In this document: positions 33,728 to 47,300 of the stretch, piece after piece
How the letters are laid out: the number at the start of each line of letters is the position of its first letter
Numbering within the stretch: the first letter of the stretch is position 1
DNA from: Dromaius novaehollandiae
Taxonomy: Eukaryota > Chordata > Aves > Casuariiformes > Dromaiidae
Direction of reading: 5' to 3'
DNA length: 64,000 bases
NCBI RefSeq assembly: GCF_036370855.1
Contig: NC_088101.1
Location: 66,153,559 to 66,217,558 of the forward strand
Notes under the pieces: model-generated
Told to the model about the DNA's origin: nothing
Database searches by the model: none
What the model saw: the letters and a program-made list of their open reading frames with translations, nothing else
Program-made: the position numbers and the translations under genes

Positions 33728-36700
33728 GACTGAAACTTTCATGCATTGCTGCATTGAGTGCAGCAGTAGAAGCAGGGTGCGGGGGAGAAACCCTTTGCAT
33801 CTCCCACTTCCTAACAGCAATTCAGAGAAAGATACTTCAGTGCTATCTCTGAAGAAAGGGTTTTGTGCACAAAAACTTCTCTGTTTTTGCCAACTTTATC
33901 AATTGCCCTAATGAATAATATTACCTTTCTGCATACTTATTCCTCTACCTCCAGATACCACAGAGACCAGAGGGAGCAAGGGGAGAAACATTATCTCTCT
34001 TACCCTCTTTTTCTTATTCATATGAGTAAGCAGCATATTGAAGTTAATTACGAGTATTCTCCTTCCATATATCCTTTTTCTGAAGGGTGAAAGACATATT
34101 TATACCTTTTCATTGACATTAATGGAGAGCTCTAACCTGTAAATATTACCACCAAGCACAGAAAAGTCAAGCCCATTAAATTAATACCAATTCAGAACCA
34201 AACTTTATTGGGTGCCAATGCAGGAAACAAGGGGACACATGAAACTATTTTCTTTTAAGCAGGCTACTTATCTTGCTCACTTGCATAGGAGCTGGCAGAC
34301 ACATAAAGGTATCCTTATTAGCACAGAGCAAAATGAACTCTAAGAGCAAGAGCAGAAGTGAGGAGGAAGCTGATAGCGATGGAGTCAGTCAGATCCTGTC
34401 CTTCTTTTGCAGTGGTGCTATGCACACACAGGCTAGATTTTAAACTTATACTCTAACCACAGATTTATTATAAATACTGTATCTTATCAAAGGCTCCATC
34501 CAAAGCAATCTCCTACAAGGCTGTTATTTTGACTTTTGGACATCTTTACATATTTGGAGGGGGGGAGGCTTTTGTCAGGTATGTGCTACCAAGTAATGAA
34601 GATTTATACCTTAGCTGGGAACAGGCTGGATTCCATCACTTTTCATTTTCCGACATTCTAGCATTTGGGAGCTTTTAACAGGTGAGCAATTTTTGCAAAG
34701 GGAACACACTATTGATAATTAGAGTTGGATGAGGTCCATCAGAATACATTTTCAACCTTGCATTGATTTTAAGTTTATACTTAAGGAATATTAGGATATT
34801 CAAGAATTTAGTGACCTTGGGGAACGTGTCTATTTATCTGTGTATCCACCAATTCCAGGCACATGCAGGAGTGGTGTACAACTGTGGCAGTTTTATTTTA
34901 TTTTTTTAATCAGAAAAGTACCTATTGAATAAGATTGGTATTTCGTAGGTTTAGTGATGTATGTTTCACACCTTAAAATTTTTGTCATTCATTCTTCTAG
35001 CTAACTCAACAAAATATAAGTGATTGAGAATGTGTCTCATTTTACCTTGTCTTATGCATTATTGCTGTTTTTTAATCAAATGAAAGATGAAAGAAAAAAT
35101 TATAAAAATTTGCAGCTATAGAGAGTCATAGGCAGATGAAAAAAACATTAAAATATGCATAAAATCACCATCCTTTTTTCCTAGGGCTGCATCATTCCTT
35201 CTTTATTTCTGCCTTTTTTTACCTATCTTTTCAATGTAAGGTATGATTTAGGTATGCTTCATCTAAAAGATAATCTCATCTCCTCTATTAATGTACTTGC
35301 TTTGAAGTAAATTATTGAGTTTCTCAATGGTGCTGGTTCTGCTGAAATCTTATTAAGGGCACCTGAAGTCCTACTTAAATTCTGAGCAACTCTTCCATAC
35401 CTGCTTACTCTTTTATAGCAGTTCCTAGGCATATAGACATCTAAAAGATTAACTGACATCTTGAATGCTTTCACACATTTTTAGAGGTATTTTTTTGAGG
35501 ATATAAGGTTATCAATATGTTAGCTGGTGTTCTGCTGTGAGTAATGCACAACTGAACAGGCACCTAGATCTCCAAGAGCACGCTGAAAAGTCAGTTATGA
35601 ACCTGATCATTTAGCTTGCAGTGCAGGTCAGATACTTCACAATTGCTTGCTGCTTGTAGCATTTATCAGGGAAATATGAAAATTTCCTTTTAAAATTTTC
35701 ATCATCTTCAGAGAGAATAATTTCATATCTTCTAAATTCTGGAAAGCCACCTTCTCATTTCTTTTGAATCTGTAAAAAAAACATAGTACCAAAAGAAGCA
35801 GAGGCTCTGAATGGTTACATAGTCCCATTTGGGGGGAAGCAGTCCAGGATTTTGGTTTACTCTCAGCAAATAGTTTCATTATTTTTATTCACTGGTGATC
35901 TAATACAATATGAACATATATTACAAGCAATAGTATATGGGCTTCAGTTTTAATCCTTCCCAGATGAGAGTCCACCTCCCTTTTATTCTGTTCTGTCTGC
36001 AGGGATTTTGTGTTCCTATACAAAAAAGACAGCTTTAAGTGGCAGGTTTCTTTCCCTTTCAGCCTGATGATTAAACTATTTTCTTAAGTTATTAGCTTAA
36101 TTCCCTTTCAGCTGAAGCAGGCCTCACCCCCATCTGTCCAACTTCCTGGGAAAGTGCTCTAGCATAAACTGACAAGCTAAAGACTACTGTAGGTAGCTAA
36201 GACGAGGCCCAGACAGGCTAGGTCCTGAGCAGAAATAATTGCCCGTTGGAAATTGGTAGGTACCTAACTTAGATGGGATGGATCACATCATGGAGTTTTT
36301 TGGGACCTTAATCTGGGTGTGCTGGAGGTTTTCAGAAACGCCACTCCTCCTCCATTGATAAAGTAAGGTATTTAAGTGCGGGCTTTTGGAGGGCTGGATT
36401 GCTCCTCACTTCTCCCACAGAGTTAGCCACTTAGATGTATCAGTGTCTAAAGTCATCACCCTCAGATACAGCCTCTTTTATTTTCTTTTGTTCCTTCTTT
36501 ATATCCTTTTGAAAGTAATTTGAGGTTGAACTTTAATAACAATGATCCTTTTGACTTTCACAGCCAGGGGATAAGGCCTTTAATGATAGTAAACATTTCA
36601 TTTCTCAGTTTTCTTTAAAAACCCAGAATATATTGCAATATTCTGCAAAGGTTATACCAGACACTTTTCCAGTGTTCACATATGACATCTCTGTTTCTCT

Positions 36701-39700
36701 TAAAACAAAGAGTATTAAGTGCAGCTATCTGTCTTTCATTTGAAAATCAAAAACAGTTGTTATCTGGGAGAAGGAAAAAGTAGTATTTTCTAAAATTTAT
36801 CTGTATCCATTCCTAATATACCTCAAAGATTAAAAAAAAACTCTCAGCTTTCTTCAGAAACAACATATTCTATTTAAGTGCATTTTAATAGACAAAGGTA
36901 CCATTGACTAGGTCAAATGTTGGTAAAAGCTCCATGAAATTTGAATCATTTTCCCTTCAGCAGTGAATATTTCACTCAGCACTAATCTGCAGTATGCAAA
37001 AGAAAATTGCTCCACCATTTCTGATTATCAGTTCTCTGAGGAACGGGGAAGAAAAAGGATGTCATTTATGTCATTATTTTCTTCTTAGCATAAGAAAAAA
37101 TCATGGTCTTAGTTATAGCTGAAGGCTGGGCTTTCTGTCTCTATTTTATATCCTCTAGTGACTTACTGCAACTATGCTGCATGTATAAATGTAAAGAAAC
37201 TTCTCATGTTCAGGTGCACCCACCTACAGGGATGATACCCACACTGAATGATTTCATAAGGAACTTATTTTAGTTTTTCCTTTGTTTTCTTCTTTAAGTA
37301 TTAGTAACTTGATCTTTTATAAATAGAATATATAACTGTTCTCTAAGTATTGAAAAGGATTACATTTACTGTCTAAAGATGGAGAGTTTCAAAATCAGTG
37401 TCTCTCTTGAGCAAGTTACAGAGGGCTGTTTTCTTCAAAGTAGCTGGCTACTTTTTTTCTTTGTTATGAACAAATTCCTTTCAATAAATTGTACATTTGT
37501 CCTATTTTCCACTGTTTCAGCACTGACAACCCTAGGCAATTTCTTTCTTCTTTCAGTCTTCTTAAAACTCAATGAGATCTGTATTTTGTGGCTTGAATTC
37601 TGGATCTTGAATCACATACTAACATGTTCATAGAGAGAGAAAACTTCATGTTTGACTTTTAAAAAGACAAAAGGGAATTTGCTGTGTTCAATAGGACTGT
37701 ACAGCAGTCTCAAAAGATAGCATCTTGTTTATCTGATTCTGTGCATAGAAAGCTTGCCAAAAGAAGTGACTATTACCTGAGCAATGTTCTTCACAGTGCT
37801 AAATCAAGAAATAATAGCACGTTTCTTTACAAATGGCAGAACAGACAAATGACTGGCACTGTCTGATTCTACTGTGATACTCTGTGAGACCTTTTCGAGT
37901 CATTATCTTCAGGAAGAGCTTTGCTGTTTTATCAGGTACAATTTAAAACACAGGTGCTTCTAATGTTCTTTCAGAGACTTAGCTGATAATATCAGGTAAA
38001 GGGAATTTAGGGTTACAACTAATTCTTGTTATTAAAACAACCATTTTTTTTACAGAAATGCAAAGCAAGACAAAAGCCAGACCTGACGTTCACAATGGGC
38101 TAATTTTTTTGGTTAGTAGCAATGTAACTCTGGGATAAAACTGATGTTTTATTGTTGATACCATTTCACTGTTTCACTGATGATACCATTAGTAACATAA
38201 GAAAACATGATGCTCACTAAAGAGAGAAAGATGCTGACTCAGGGACCCTCATTTTCTTTGAATTTGGAAAGAAAAGGCTTGATATAGTGTTGCACCTTCG
38301 GTATTAAGCAGCTATGTAAGCAGCTGATATGCTTGGCAGCACCCTCATAGCCTTCATGGGAATGTCTTGACCAGACCATCAGCTGTCCTATATTCATCCT
38401 ACCGTCATTCAGCAGGGCAGCTCTTATCACTCTTTTCAGCTGCAAGAGATATGGGAATGTATGCTGCTCTTCTCAGACTTTTTCTTCAGAACAGAAAAAC
38501 TATCACAGAACCCCTCATGCTTTGGGTTTGAATGAACACCTATGGGACTTTCCATAGTTTTATTTAGACAGGAGATGTCAGACACAATACCATGTATGCT
38601 CCACTGAAGAAGTATAATGTGGATTAGTTTAATTTGTAAGTATTTACCTTTTGATGTGCCACATTTTAAGACAAAGCTGCATGATTTCATTTCAACACTG
38701 ATCATAGTAAAAACGAAGATAAAAAGCAGATATTTCCTTAGACTACTGGAATTATACCCTTTGCCTCTGACACAGGATGTTTTTGTTGTCCTGTTGTCCT
38801 CCTGTGCTCTCCTAGCTCTGCGCTGGATGTTCATTTCCTGTATATTTTAGTGCACGCACAGTCTGATCACAGTAGGGGCTGTGATAACAGCATATTTAGT
38901 GAGGTTAAAAAAAAAGCATCAGGAACCTATCAGGTAAATGCTGTCAAGCACTCAGCAACACGAACAGCGATTCTTCCAGGCTTATGACTTTTCCAGACTT
39001 GGCAGATTTTATTTTCAGATCTATATCTTTGTCACAAAGCCCCATTTCCCCTGCCAAATTTCAAGACCCTGTTCAAAAGTAAGCAGGTGCTAGAGCATTT
39101 CAATGAAAAGGGATCAAGAGTATTTTAACATGAACAAAACAATATATATAGTTTACTAATTTCCAGAAACATAAACTGCAGTTGTCCTGATTTCTTTCCA
39201 ATGCCCCAGAAAATTACAGGTCATAATGTTATAATTTAGCACACTAAAAAATATCTGAAGTAAACATCTTAGGCCAGGAAGTGTCATAAAACATTAATAC
39301 TGGATAATATAACCAATCCTGTCAGATTTGAAAAAGGGCAAATTTTATGAAACATACTCAACTAATATTGAAATAACTGACAAGTTAGAGACCCTTCTGA
39401 AGGCACTGAGCTTCACTAAATCAAGCATAATAGTGAAGTCTTATGCCTGACAATTTACATTTTTCATATTTAATTTACATTTTTCTGCATCACCTGCTCT
39501 TACAGCTTAGATTTGTATCTAATTTTCTATTAAGTAAAAATCTAAAATTAGTATTCGGTTCCAGGATCAAGGAGATCTTCCTTACCTAACATAAATGCTG
39601 ATGTATCAAGGATCACAACACTTGCCAATATGTAGCAGAAATATTCAACTCTCAACATTTTTCAGCCTTATACTTTTTGTTGCACAAATAGGTAAACGTA

Positions 39701-41395
39701 AGGAGAGGATTTTAATATGTTCAGCATTGACTTACATCTGCTTCTCATGAAGACAGAGTAATGGATTTTATGTTATTGATTTTAAGCCAGACCCACAAAG
39801 AAACTAGGATGGGGCAATGCTAAATCTTGCTAAGTCTAATATCCAGAAATGTGGCTTCAAGGAATAATTCACTATGATTCCTTAAATACTGTCGTATCGG
39901 TGCCAGTAATAGTCACAGAATATTCATGGCATAATGTAACATTGTATCATGGATAGAAAAGTAATTTCTACATATATAAAATAATCTTAGGCTTCAGTCT
40001 TGCAAGGAGAGCCATTAGTGCAGATGCCTATTCCCATTAAAAGTCTATTAAAAATCCAATGAAACTATGTGAAAAATTGTTGTTAAATCTATTTATTATT
40101 TGAGCACAACGCAAACATTCCCTTCGTAGTTTTATTAGGTAGTGGCTAAAGGGTAAAAGTAGAATTTCATTTCGCAGGGCATTAGATTACAATGAAATTT
40201 GTGTAGTTGTCAAGGTTAAAACTATAACTAAATAGAAATTATACTTTTCTCTTCAGAATATTGAGTGACAATGTTTACTTTTGGCATGAAATACTGGGAA
40301 TACATTCTAAAGCCAATGCTCAGAAAAACAAGCAGCCATAACGCAATATACGTAAAAAGTAATGAAACTAAACCAAATAGTGTAAACTTCAGTGGAAAAG
40401 TCATCTCTTGAGACACAATTTTCTGCAAAGCTTTTGAATGATTAATGCAAATGGTATTTCACTAGTGGCCCTTTTTTGAAGTGCGTCGAGAACACATGTG
40501 TTTGTATCACACACAGAAATGAAGTTAAATTTTAAAGCTCTAATAAATTCACAAGAGCCACACAAATTCAGGATTAAAACTTTGACTGTGTCCACAGTAC
40601 ATCCCTCCCCTCACTCCCTGGTGCCTTCATAATTACAATGTTGTTAAGACTTGAAATCAGTGCTTTTATGTTACAAGTTAAAGATTAATTGGAAGCCTTA
40701 TCTTTGAATTTCTTACTTTACTGGGTTAAAGGCAAATCATTAAAACAACATTAATGTGTTTCCTTTCCCTATATTAATTTCCTTTTATTAATGGTAATTA
40801 AAATGAAAAAAGAAAAAAAAAGGAAAAAAATCTCAGAGGGAGAACTTTTAAACAAACGTATCCTGTAAGTCCTGTATGCATCCTTGGGAATCTGGATTGG
40901 AAAAGCTACTCAGTCATTACACATGCAAACAGAACCACTGCTGAGGTATGTCTGTGCAGGCTTTTGCAGAAGATTGCTAAGGTCTCCATACACATACTTG
41001 GAATTTGTACAGATGCAATATAACCCAAAAGCTGCAGCATCATGGCTGGGGTCTTGCTGGCCTGCTGAAGCTATACTGCCTGCGAGGAAGCCTTTAAAGG
41101 TACTCGTAGCCAGCTGTGAGCTACTGTGACCCTCTATGTGTAGTCAACCTAAGATCACTGAAGTCATACTCAGAAATGTCTCATTCTATGTGAATAAACA
41201 TTGCATGACCCAGTTCCAAGTGTGCTGGATTTAGTCACGTTGATTTTAACAGCATAGAAAAGCTGCTTTGCCTACACTTGAAAAAGATCTGAACAGAAAT
41301 ACTTCTTATCTTTACCTCACCTTGACTCATGGCGTTATTGTGAGTGCCAATTATTATCAGTCAATTGTAATTATTACAATTAGTGTCAAATATGA
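33728..41395. other. AT-rich intergenic sequence (gene desert)
   Basis: Over 7 kb without a credible gene. The longest frames (38436-38834 minus, 132 codons) have no recognisable domain and no conservation evidence. Degenerate fragments reminiscent of amniote repeats ('cccattgacttcaatggg'-like) occur near 34110 and 40010-40060 but are too decayed to call. The stretch at 40560-40830 is rich in TTAAT/TAATTA motifs and is discussed in findings. Confidence 0.6.
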
Positions 41396-41421
41396 ACAAA
41401 CAAACAAACAAACAAACAAAA
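41396..41421. repeat. CAAA microsatellite
   Basis: Six consecutive CAAA units. Simple repeat. Confidence 0.95.
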
Positions 41422-44105
41422 TGTAAGACTGTGGTAGAATAAGATCTTTTTCAACTACTCCAATACTATAGTTCATTTACTTTTAAGCTTGAAATATGTG
41501 TGTATCTCTTTTGATGTCTGACACTTTAAATACATTTTTATACATCAGCTATAGCAAGAAAATCTTCCAAAAAGAGTGTTTTCCTTTAAGAAGGCTACCA
41601 ATTATGTGGATCCATATGTTATCTTGTTGGTAAGCTAATGTTCCATGCTTAGAGATCCTCAGAATAACATTTATTTCCACCATATCAATTTAACTATTTT
41701 TAATTGTGCTATATTTATCTATATATGTAATTATCTCCCGGTTATACTGAATTGTCACTGTTTAATTAAAGTTGAAACTAATTCATTGCTCTAATTAATG
41801 GTGTATGAAAGACTTGTTATTGAGAAAAAACTTTTCAACAAAGTGGAGTAGATTGTGTAATAATTTAACTCAGGAAGGTAACTCTCAGTTGTTAATCATA
41901 GTGGCTATTACCATACACTAAAGAAACATTCTTAATATTAAATAATATTTTATTATACTGCCAGCTGTTCATCCTGGGGCATTTACCACCTCCATAATGT
42001 AGAAAGCCTGGAAACACGTAAAGCATTAGAAAGATTGACTGAGGAGCAGATCAACAATCATCTGAACACAAAAACCACTGTAATAGTCTGTGGAAAGTTG
42101 ACCCTATGACTTCACCACTCTATAGCATTCAAAAATATAGCCCAAAACAAAAGGCTCCATCAGTTAACAGATCTATCCTGCAGGATGGGAAGAGGGGGAG
42201 AGAGTTTTCAGCAGCTACAGTCCGATACAGCCAGATTGAGAGTGAAGATATCTGAATAATATAGCAAAAGAATGAGTCTAGCAGCAGACCAATATGGAGA
42301 CAGGGTTAATTTTGTCTTCATCTGGATGTAGAGGAAAAGCCAAGCATAGATAAGAAAGTATGCATTCATGTTTCTTTGTCAGTGAATACTCCTTGTATGT
42401 GCAAATAAATTCACATTTTGTTTGCAGAATGATGCATTCTGGTCTTCGGATACTCATCTTGCTTGCAGACCTACGAGTGGGAACTGTCACAGGTGCTGAG
42501 CCCAGAGGCTGGCTGATTCTGCGCTTGGAAGCCAAGCAGGGATATGTTGGCATCTCAGTTAAAGAACGTTTGCACTGTGGAGTTCCACCCCAGAAATAAC
42601 AAGTGGAGGCCCAGTCCATGGAAAAGGATGCCTTTAGAAGAATCTGAATGAAGTCTCGGGGGGGTTAGCCAGAGATCATGGCAAAAGATGTAGCTTATCT
42701 CTTCTTGAGCCTATTAGAATGCCCTGATGAAAAACAGGAGGCAGTCTCACTTTTGGCATGTGCAAACCAAAGGACATCCTGCTTTAGACAAAATAAAAAA
42801 GCTCAGCTAACCTTCTGTACTAGTCACCTCCTGTCAGATCAGCATCAATTTCTGCAGATGCCTACCGCAAAGGAAGAGAAAGCCCTGTAAATCTTGCAGC
42901 TAAACACCCTTGAGCTATTTTCTGACTAAAGATGCTGCATTTACCTCAACTTGACAAGAGGTTCCAGAAAGTCAAGTTTTTGAAAAAGTTTTCTGAAAAC
43001 TGGCAAAGGACGAAAGAAGGACAGAAAATAGATTTTAAGAGAAAGTGTATAAAGACCCTTTGAACCCTTTGAGGACCCTTTGCCCTTTTGAGAGGCACTC
43101 AGTGCCTTGGTTATGGGATGATCAACACGTAAGCTCTGCATAATTTATCAGCAGGTGATACCAGGTCATATATGCAGTAAATACTGCAGAGGCATTTTAT
43201 TATAGGAATGGGGACCTGGGTCATCAAGGCCAGTTCTCCACTGTTGCAGGCAGTCATGGAATAGATATTTTAATCATTGTGTGATATTTAAAATGCATCT
43301 TAAAATAATTAGAATTTATTAATCCTGAAATACAATCACAATACAATCATTTAAGAAAAACTCCCTTTGTAGATCTTCCTCAAAGATCATTATTTTCTCC
43401 TGTTCTGATATAGGTCTACTCTGTGTAAATCCTGTGAGGTCGATGAGATTTCTGAGTGTTGAACAGCTCTGAAAGTAAGGCTGCTTAGAATTTAACATGC
43501 CTGTAGTTGCTCTTTGTTCATCTATATGTTTGGGAATCGGTCTAAAAATCATGTTGACAGATAATTGTTAATGTCTTCCTTTCTGGTCCTTTCAAAATTT
43601 ACATATGGAATATTAAATTCCAGCTTCATAATATGTTGGATCAAACCCCAATGTCATTTTTTTGCATTTAATATCTTGAATCTCAGAAGTTTCCTTCAAT
43701 GTGAATGAACCAATTGATTTGTAACCGGCAAATAAATATTAAAACAATACAGTCTCAAATAATCAGCTCCTTTGGCACTAGGTGGCAGACAATACAACCA
43801 GGAAGATCTCTGAGCAAACTATCCCTACCTGTGTGTTCTGGTGTGGTTGTGTGGTTCCTTATGGTTTAACATAGTCTAACAGATACGCAGCAAAAGCAAG
43901 GGGTTAGTAGTGCAAATTTGCTGCTTGCGGTACAAGCTTCCTCCATACACTAGTCCCAAATCGACAAAAAACTAGACCTGACTTTATCTTTTAGTGTTCA
44001 CGCATTTTCTTTTTTTTTTGAAAACTGAATAACAGTATGCGAAGCCATGAAAAATATACATGGAAAGGAAAATACAGTGTTATATCAGCGGTGTCATTCA
44101 TATAA
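41422..44105. other. AT-rich intergenic sequence
   Basis: No gene recognised. Opposing open frames at 42278-42619 (minus) and 42360-42599 (plus) overlap each other; neither has a domain. The stretch 41680-41830 is rich in TAATT-type sites. Confidence 0.6.
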
Positions 44106-44152
44106 GCATACATATGTGTATATATATATGTTTATGTGCATGTATATATACT
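44106..44152. repeat. TA/TG-rich microsatellite
   Basis: Mixed TATG and TA repeats, including TGTATATATATATGT. Simple repeat about 140 bp left of the CR1 end. Confidence 0.85.
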
Positions 44153-44289
44153 GCAAGAAGTTTTAACCGGGCTTTCTTTTATGTTTTTCATTGAACGAAT
44201 ATAAAATATTTTTTTTCTCTAGGACAGAGAAAATGTTTGCATATTCCTCTTTCTCAAATTCTGAATCGTCTGTTGAACATTGTGAAGGA

Positions 44290-44396
44290 GCTGTCCTGGA
44301 CAGCCTGTGCTAGGTGACCCTGCTTGAGCAGAGGTTTGGACTCTAAAGGCATCTCTAAAGGTCCCTTCCAACCTTAACTATTCTGTGATTCTGTGT
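44290..44396 (+). mobile_element. CR1 LINE 3' end (5'-truncated)
   Basis: This contains the hallmark avian CR1 3' untranslated sequence: CAGCCTGTGCTAGGTGACCC, CTGCTTGAGCAGAGG, TTGGACT, AGGTCCCTTCCAACC, and the terminal octamer-type repeat ATTCTGTGATTCTGTG. Only about 107 bp of the 3' end remain, as is usual because CR1 copies are mostly 5'-truncated. It is the least diverged mobile element in the window and the best evidence for an avian source. The insertion is on the plus strand, antisense to PCDH7. Confidence 0.95.
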
Positions 44397-47300
44397 TATT
44401 CCATGAACACATACAAACATGATGTAATCAGATCCTGTTGAACTAAGTGAGAATTTTACTATGAGCTTAAGAAAAGCAAAGCATTTGCTTACCATGCCTT
44501 AAGCTCTAGCATAAACATATGATTTTAATGGGTATATTATCAATATTAATCAATCTATAAATGAAAAGATCAAAGGGAGACATTAAGTTGGTAATCTTGC
44601 TTTATTTTAAAGTATCAAATTCTCTCTTTCCCCTTTAAGTCGGCCAAATTTTTCTTAGAACAGCATGAAAATCTTCGTCTAGGCTGTATTATTTATCTGT
44701 TTTCTTGCAATATCTACCTCTGACTTATTAAAGTATATTACTTTAACAGAAAGAAAAAGGTACAGGAAACTGTTCAAGAACTGCGTATTCCATTCTGCTT
44801 AACTTACCAATGCATTATTTCTATGTACCTATTGCAGTATGCATACTGTGATTATAGCTTTCTATGTAAGGCTTTACTGATTTGTTTGAATACTGGACCA
44901 AGACTTAAAAAAGTAGATTGTATTCTTGGCTTCACTATAGATTTGTACCTTGACTTGTAGAAGATCAGTAATTTTCTCTGCTTCAGCCTTATAATCTGTG
45001 AAACTGTGACTTTATTCCTAGTTCTGGAGACAAGTTACCTGATTAAGAGTTTCTAAATGTATTAAGATCCTAAGACTTTGGAAGTGAAAATTATTGTTGT
45101 TTTATAACTATTGCTGAAGGTTGGAGTTGGACTGCATAAAGTGATTATAATTACAGATTATATGTTGAAATATTGTACATATTATGGATTTGGGGTCTTT
45201 CTAGATTTTCCACTCCAGGAATGCAAAGCCAAAGAGACTAGGAGACTAGGTCTATAAAGTGAATTTCAGTACTTCAGAAAAACCCTGCTGGGTGCTAAAC
45301 TTGTAATGAGAAAAAACCAATCAAATTAAACTCTCTGAAAGGTCTGGTCCTTTGATAGAAAGATTTTTTTTAATGAGAAAAAACTGTAGGGTCAAGCTTG
45401 AATTTTCTCACCCTCTTGGTTAAGAGGATAACTTTTCAATGTAAACACAGACAATATCACATCCTTCCTAACTGACAGCTAAATCAGCTGAAACAGCAGC
45501 AATGATAATTGAATTTTTGCAAAAGTTATGTATCCAAGTGATCTAGAGCTTTTACAACAAGATACGTAAACAAATAGAGAAGAATTAGTGTAGGCAGCCT
45601 TTGTCAGTTAAAACCAAAGATAGTGGGAAATTTATCTATGTAGCAATGCCTTCATTTTTTCCTTCTAATCAACTTTTTAAGGACTATTGTGAATGACAGT
45701 TAACTGATAAAATCGGTATAAGTGCTAGGTGAAACATAAACTAAATAGGCATAGAAGGTTTTCATATTCTTCAGTGTTATCCATTTCTTGACCGACCTTT
45801 TTATCAGACATGTCAGGCAAAGGCATTTATCTACTGGAGCTGAGTGTGTTTGCTGCATCCTCACATCCATTCATTTGAAAATATGTTGCATAAGGAAAAA
45901 GGTACAAACTCCAAATATACTGTCTTGAGTACTGGACTCCTGCTGTGCAGCTTGCAGGAGTTAGTGCCTGTATGTGTATGTATTTGCAAAACTCAATCCA
46001 GCTGCCAATTCCGTTCACTTTAGTAATACTGAATTAGCTATCTTTATAACCTGGGCAGCTTTACTCAGTTTACTCCTTCATGCTTCAGGTGCCAACAATG
46101 TCATTGCCTGCCGTAGGCTTGTTTTACAAACAGACTGTGCTCTTACATTGCATTCGTTCTGGTTTCCGAGTGGAAGTGGTACTAATGGATTTCCTAAGCA
46201 CTTACTACAAAAACAATTTGTCTTGTTGGCAGTTTCAGATACTCAGGAATTCTATGTACTTGTCTTCACTTTGCAGATCATCTTTTTTTGGCACTTAGAT
46301 ATCACAGGAGGGCCTTCCTGACTGGCGATAGCACTTACCGTATTACCCGAGCTGTGCATTCTTTTTGACTCCAGGGCTACACGTAGTGACAAGTATTTGG
46401 CTCTAGCAGGCAAAATGACAAAGAAAAAATTACACCAGCAGAAAACTGCAGGTCAATATAGTTTTGAGCAGGAAGAAACCTGAGTTTACCACCCTGATGA
46501 TATCTATGGATCACATATTTCTTCTGGGTTTTGTTTTAGGTTTTTTTTTTTTTAGTTTAGTCTCATATAATTAACTATGATGTTAGCATTAGAAGACCAC
46601 ATTTTATTTCATTATGAATAAACAAGTGTTTATTTCCTCTTGTGCATATACTTCAGCTTCTAGTTCTGTGTTACATGGTCTTAACTACCATTCCTTTGCC
46701 AAAAAACATAGATTTAAATTTTCAGGAGTTTTCTTTCAGTTATCACATCTCCAATGAATGCAAACCTCACAGGAAATGGTAACACTGATTTTTAACATCA
46801 AAATTTTCAGTGCAGTTAATTCTAATTTGATAGCACATCTTTTGAAACTACTTTTCTAAATTTTTGGTACAAGAGGCAATGGTTTATTATGACTGTTTCA
46901 GCAAGGAAATTAAGTATATGGCTTACACTGAATATATAGATCAGCACTGTTTTTAAAGTCCCTCAATTCCAGAGCACTCCTTGGTATTAATTTAAGTGAT
47001 CATGAGGCAAGGTAGAGAAACAGGTCACAAGGTGGTATGCAAGGCATAGTAAAGCACGCAGCTTTTCCAGGTACTATGCCTTCTTGAGAAGCTGCATGTC
47101 TGATAAAGCAGAAAACAGGATTTTCAAAGTGGATTGCAATGATGTAGCACATAATCCTCCCCTGCCATCCCCCAACAACAGGCAAAAATTAGAGCTACAG
47201 GATGTGCAGAAACAAGGGATGAGGGAAAAAAAGCAGCTCCCCCCCCACAAGATAGTATGATGACAGAATGCTGGATCTGAAGTCCGAGTGAAGAAGAAAA

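Noticed and set aside
38436..38834. 132-codon minus-strand frame as a small gene
   Set aside because: No recognisable domain, opposing frame on the plus strand, and length not exceptional for 64 kb of sequence.
45974..46321. 115-codon frame resembling a short membrane protein
   Set aside because: Hydrophobic stretch only; no homologue recognised, a second frame overlaps it, and composition matches flanking non-coding DNA.
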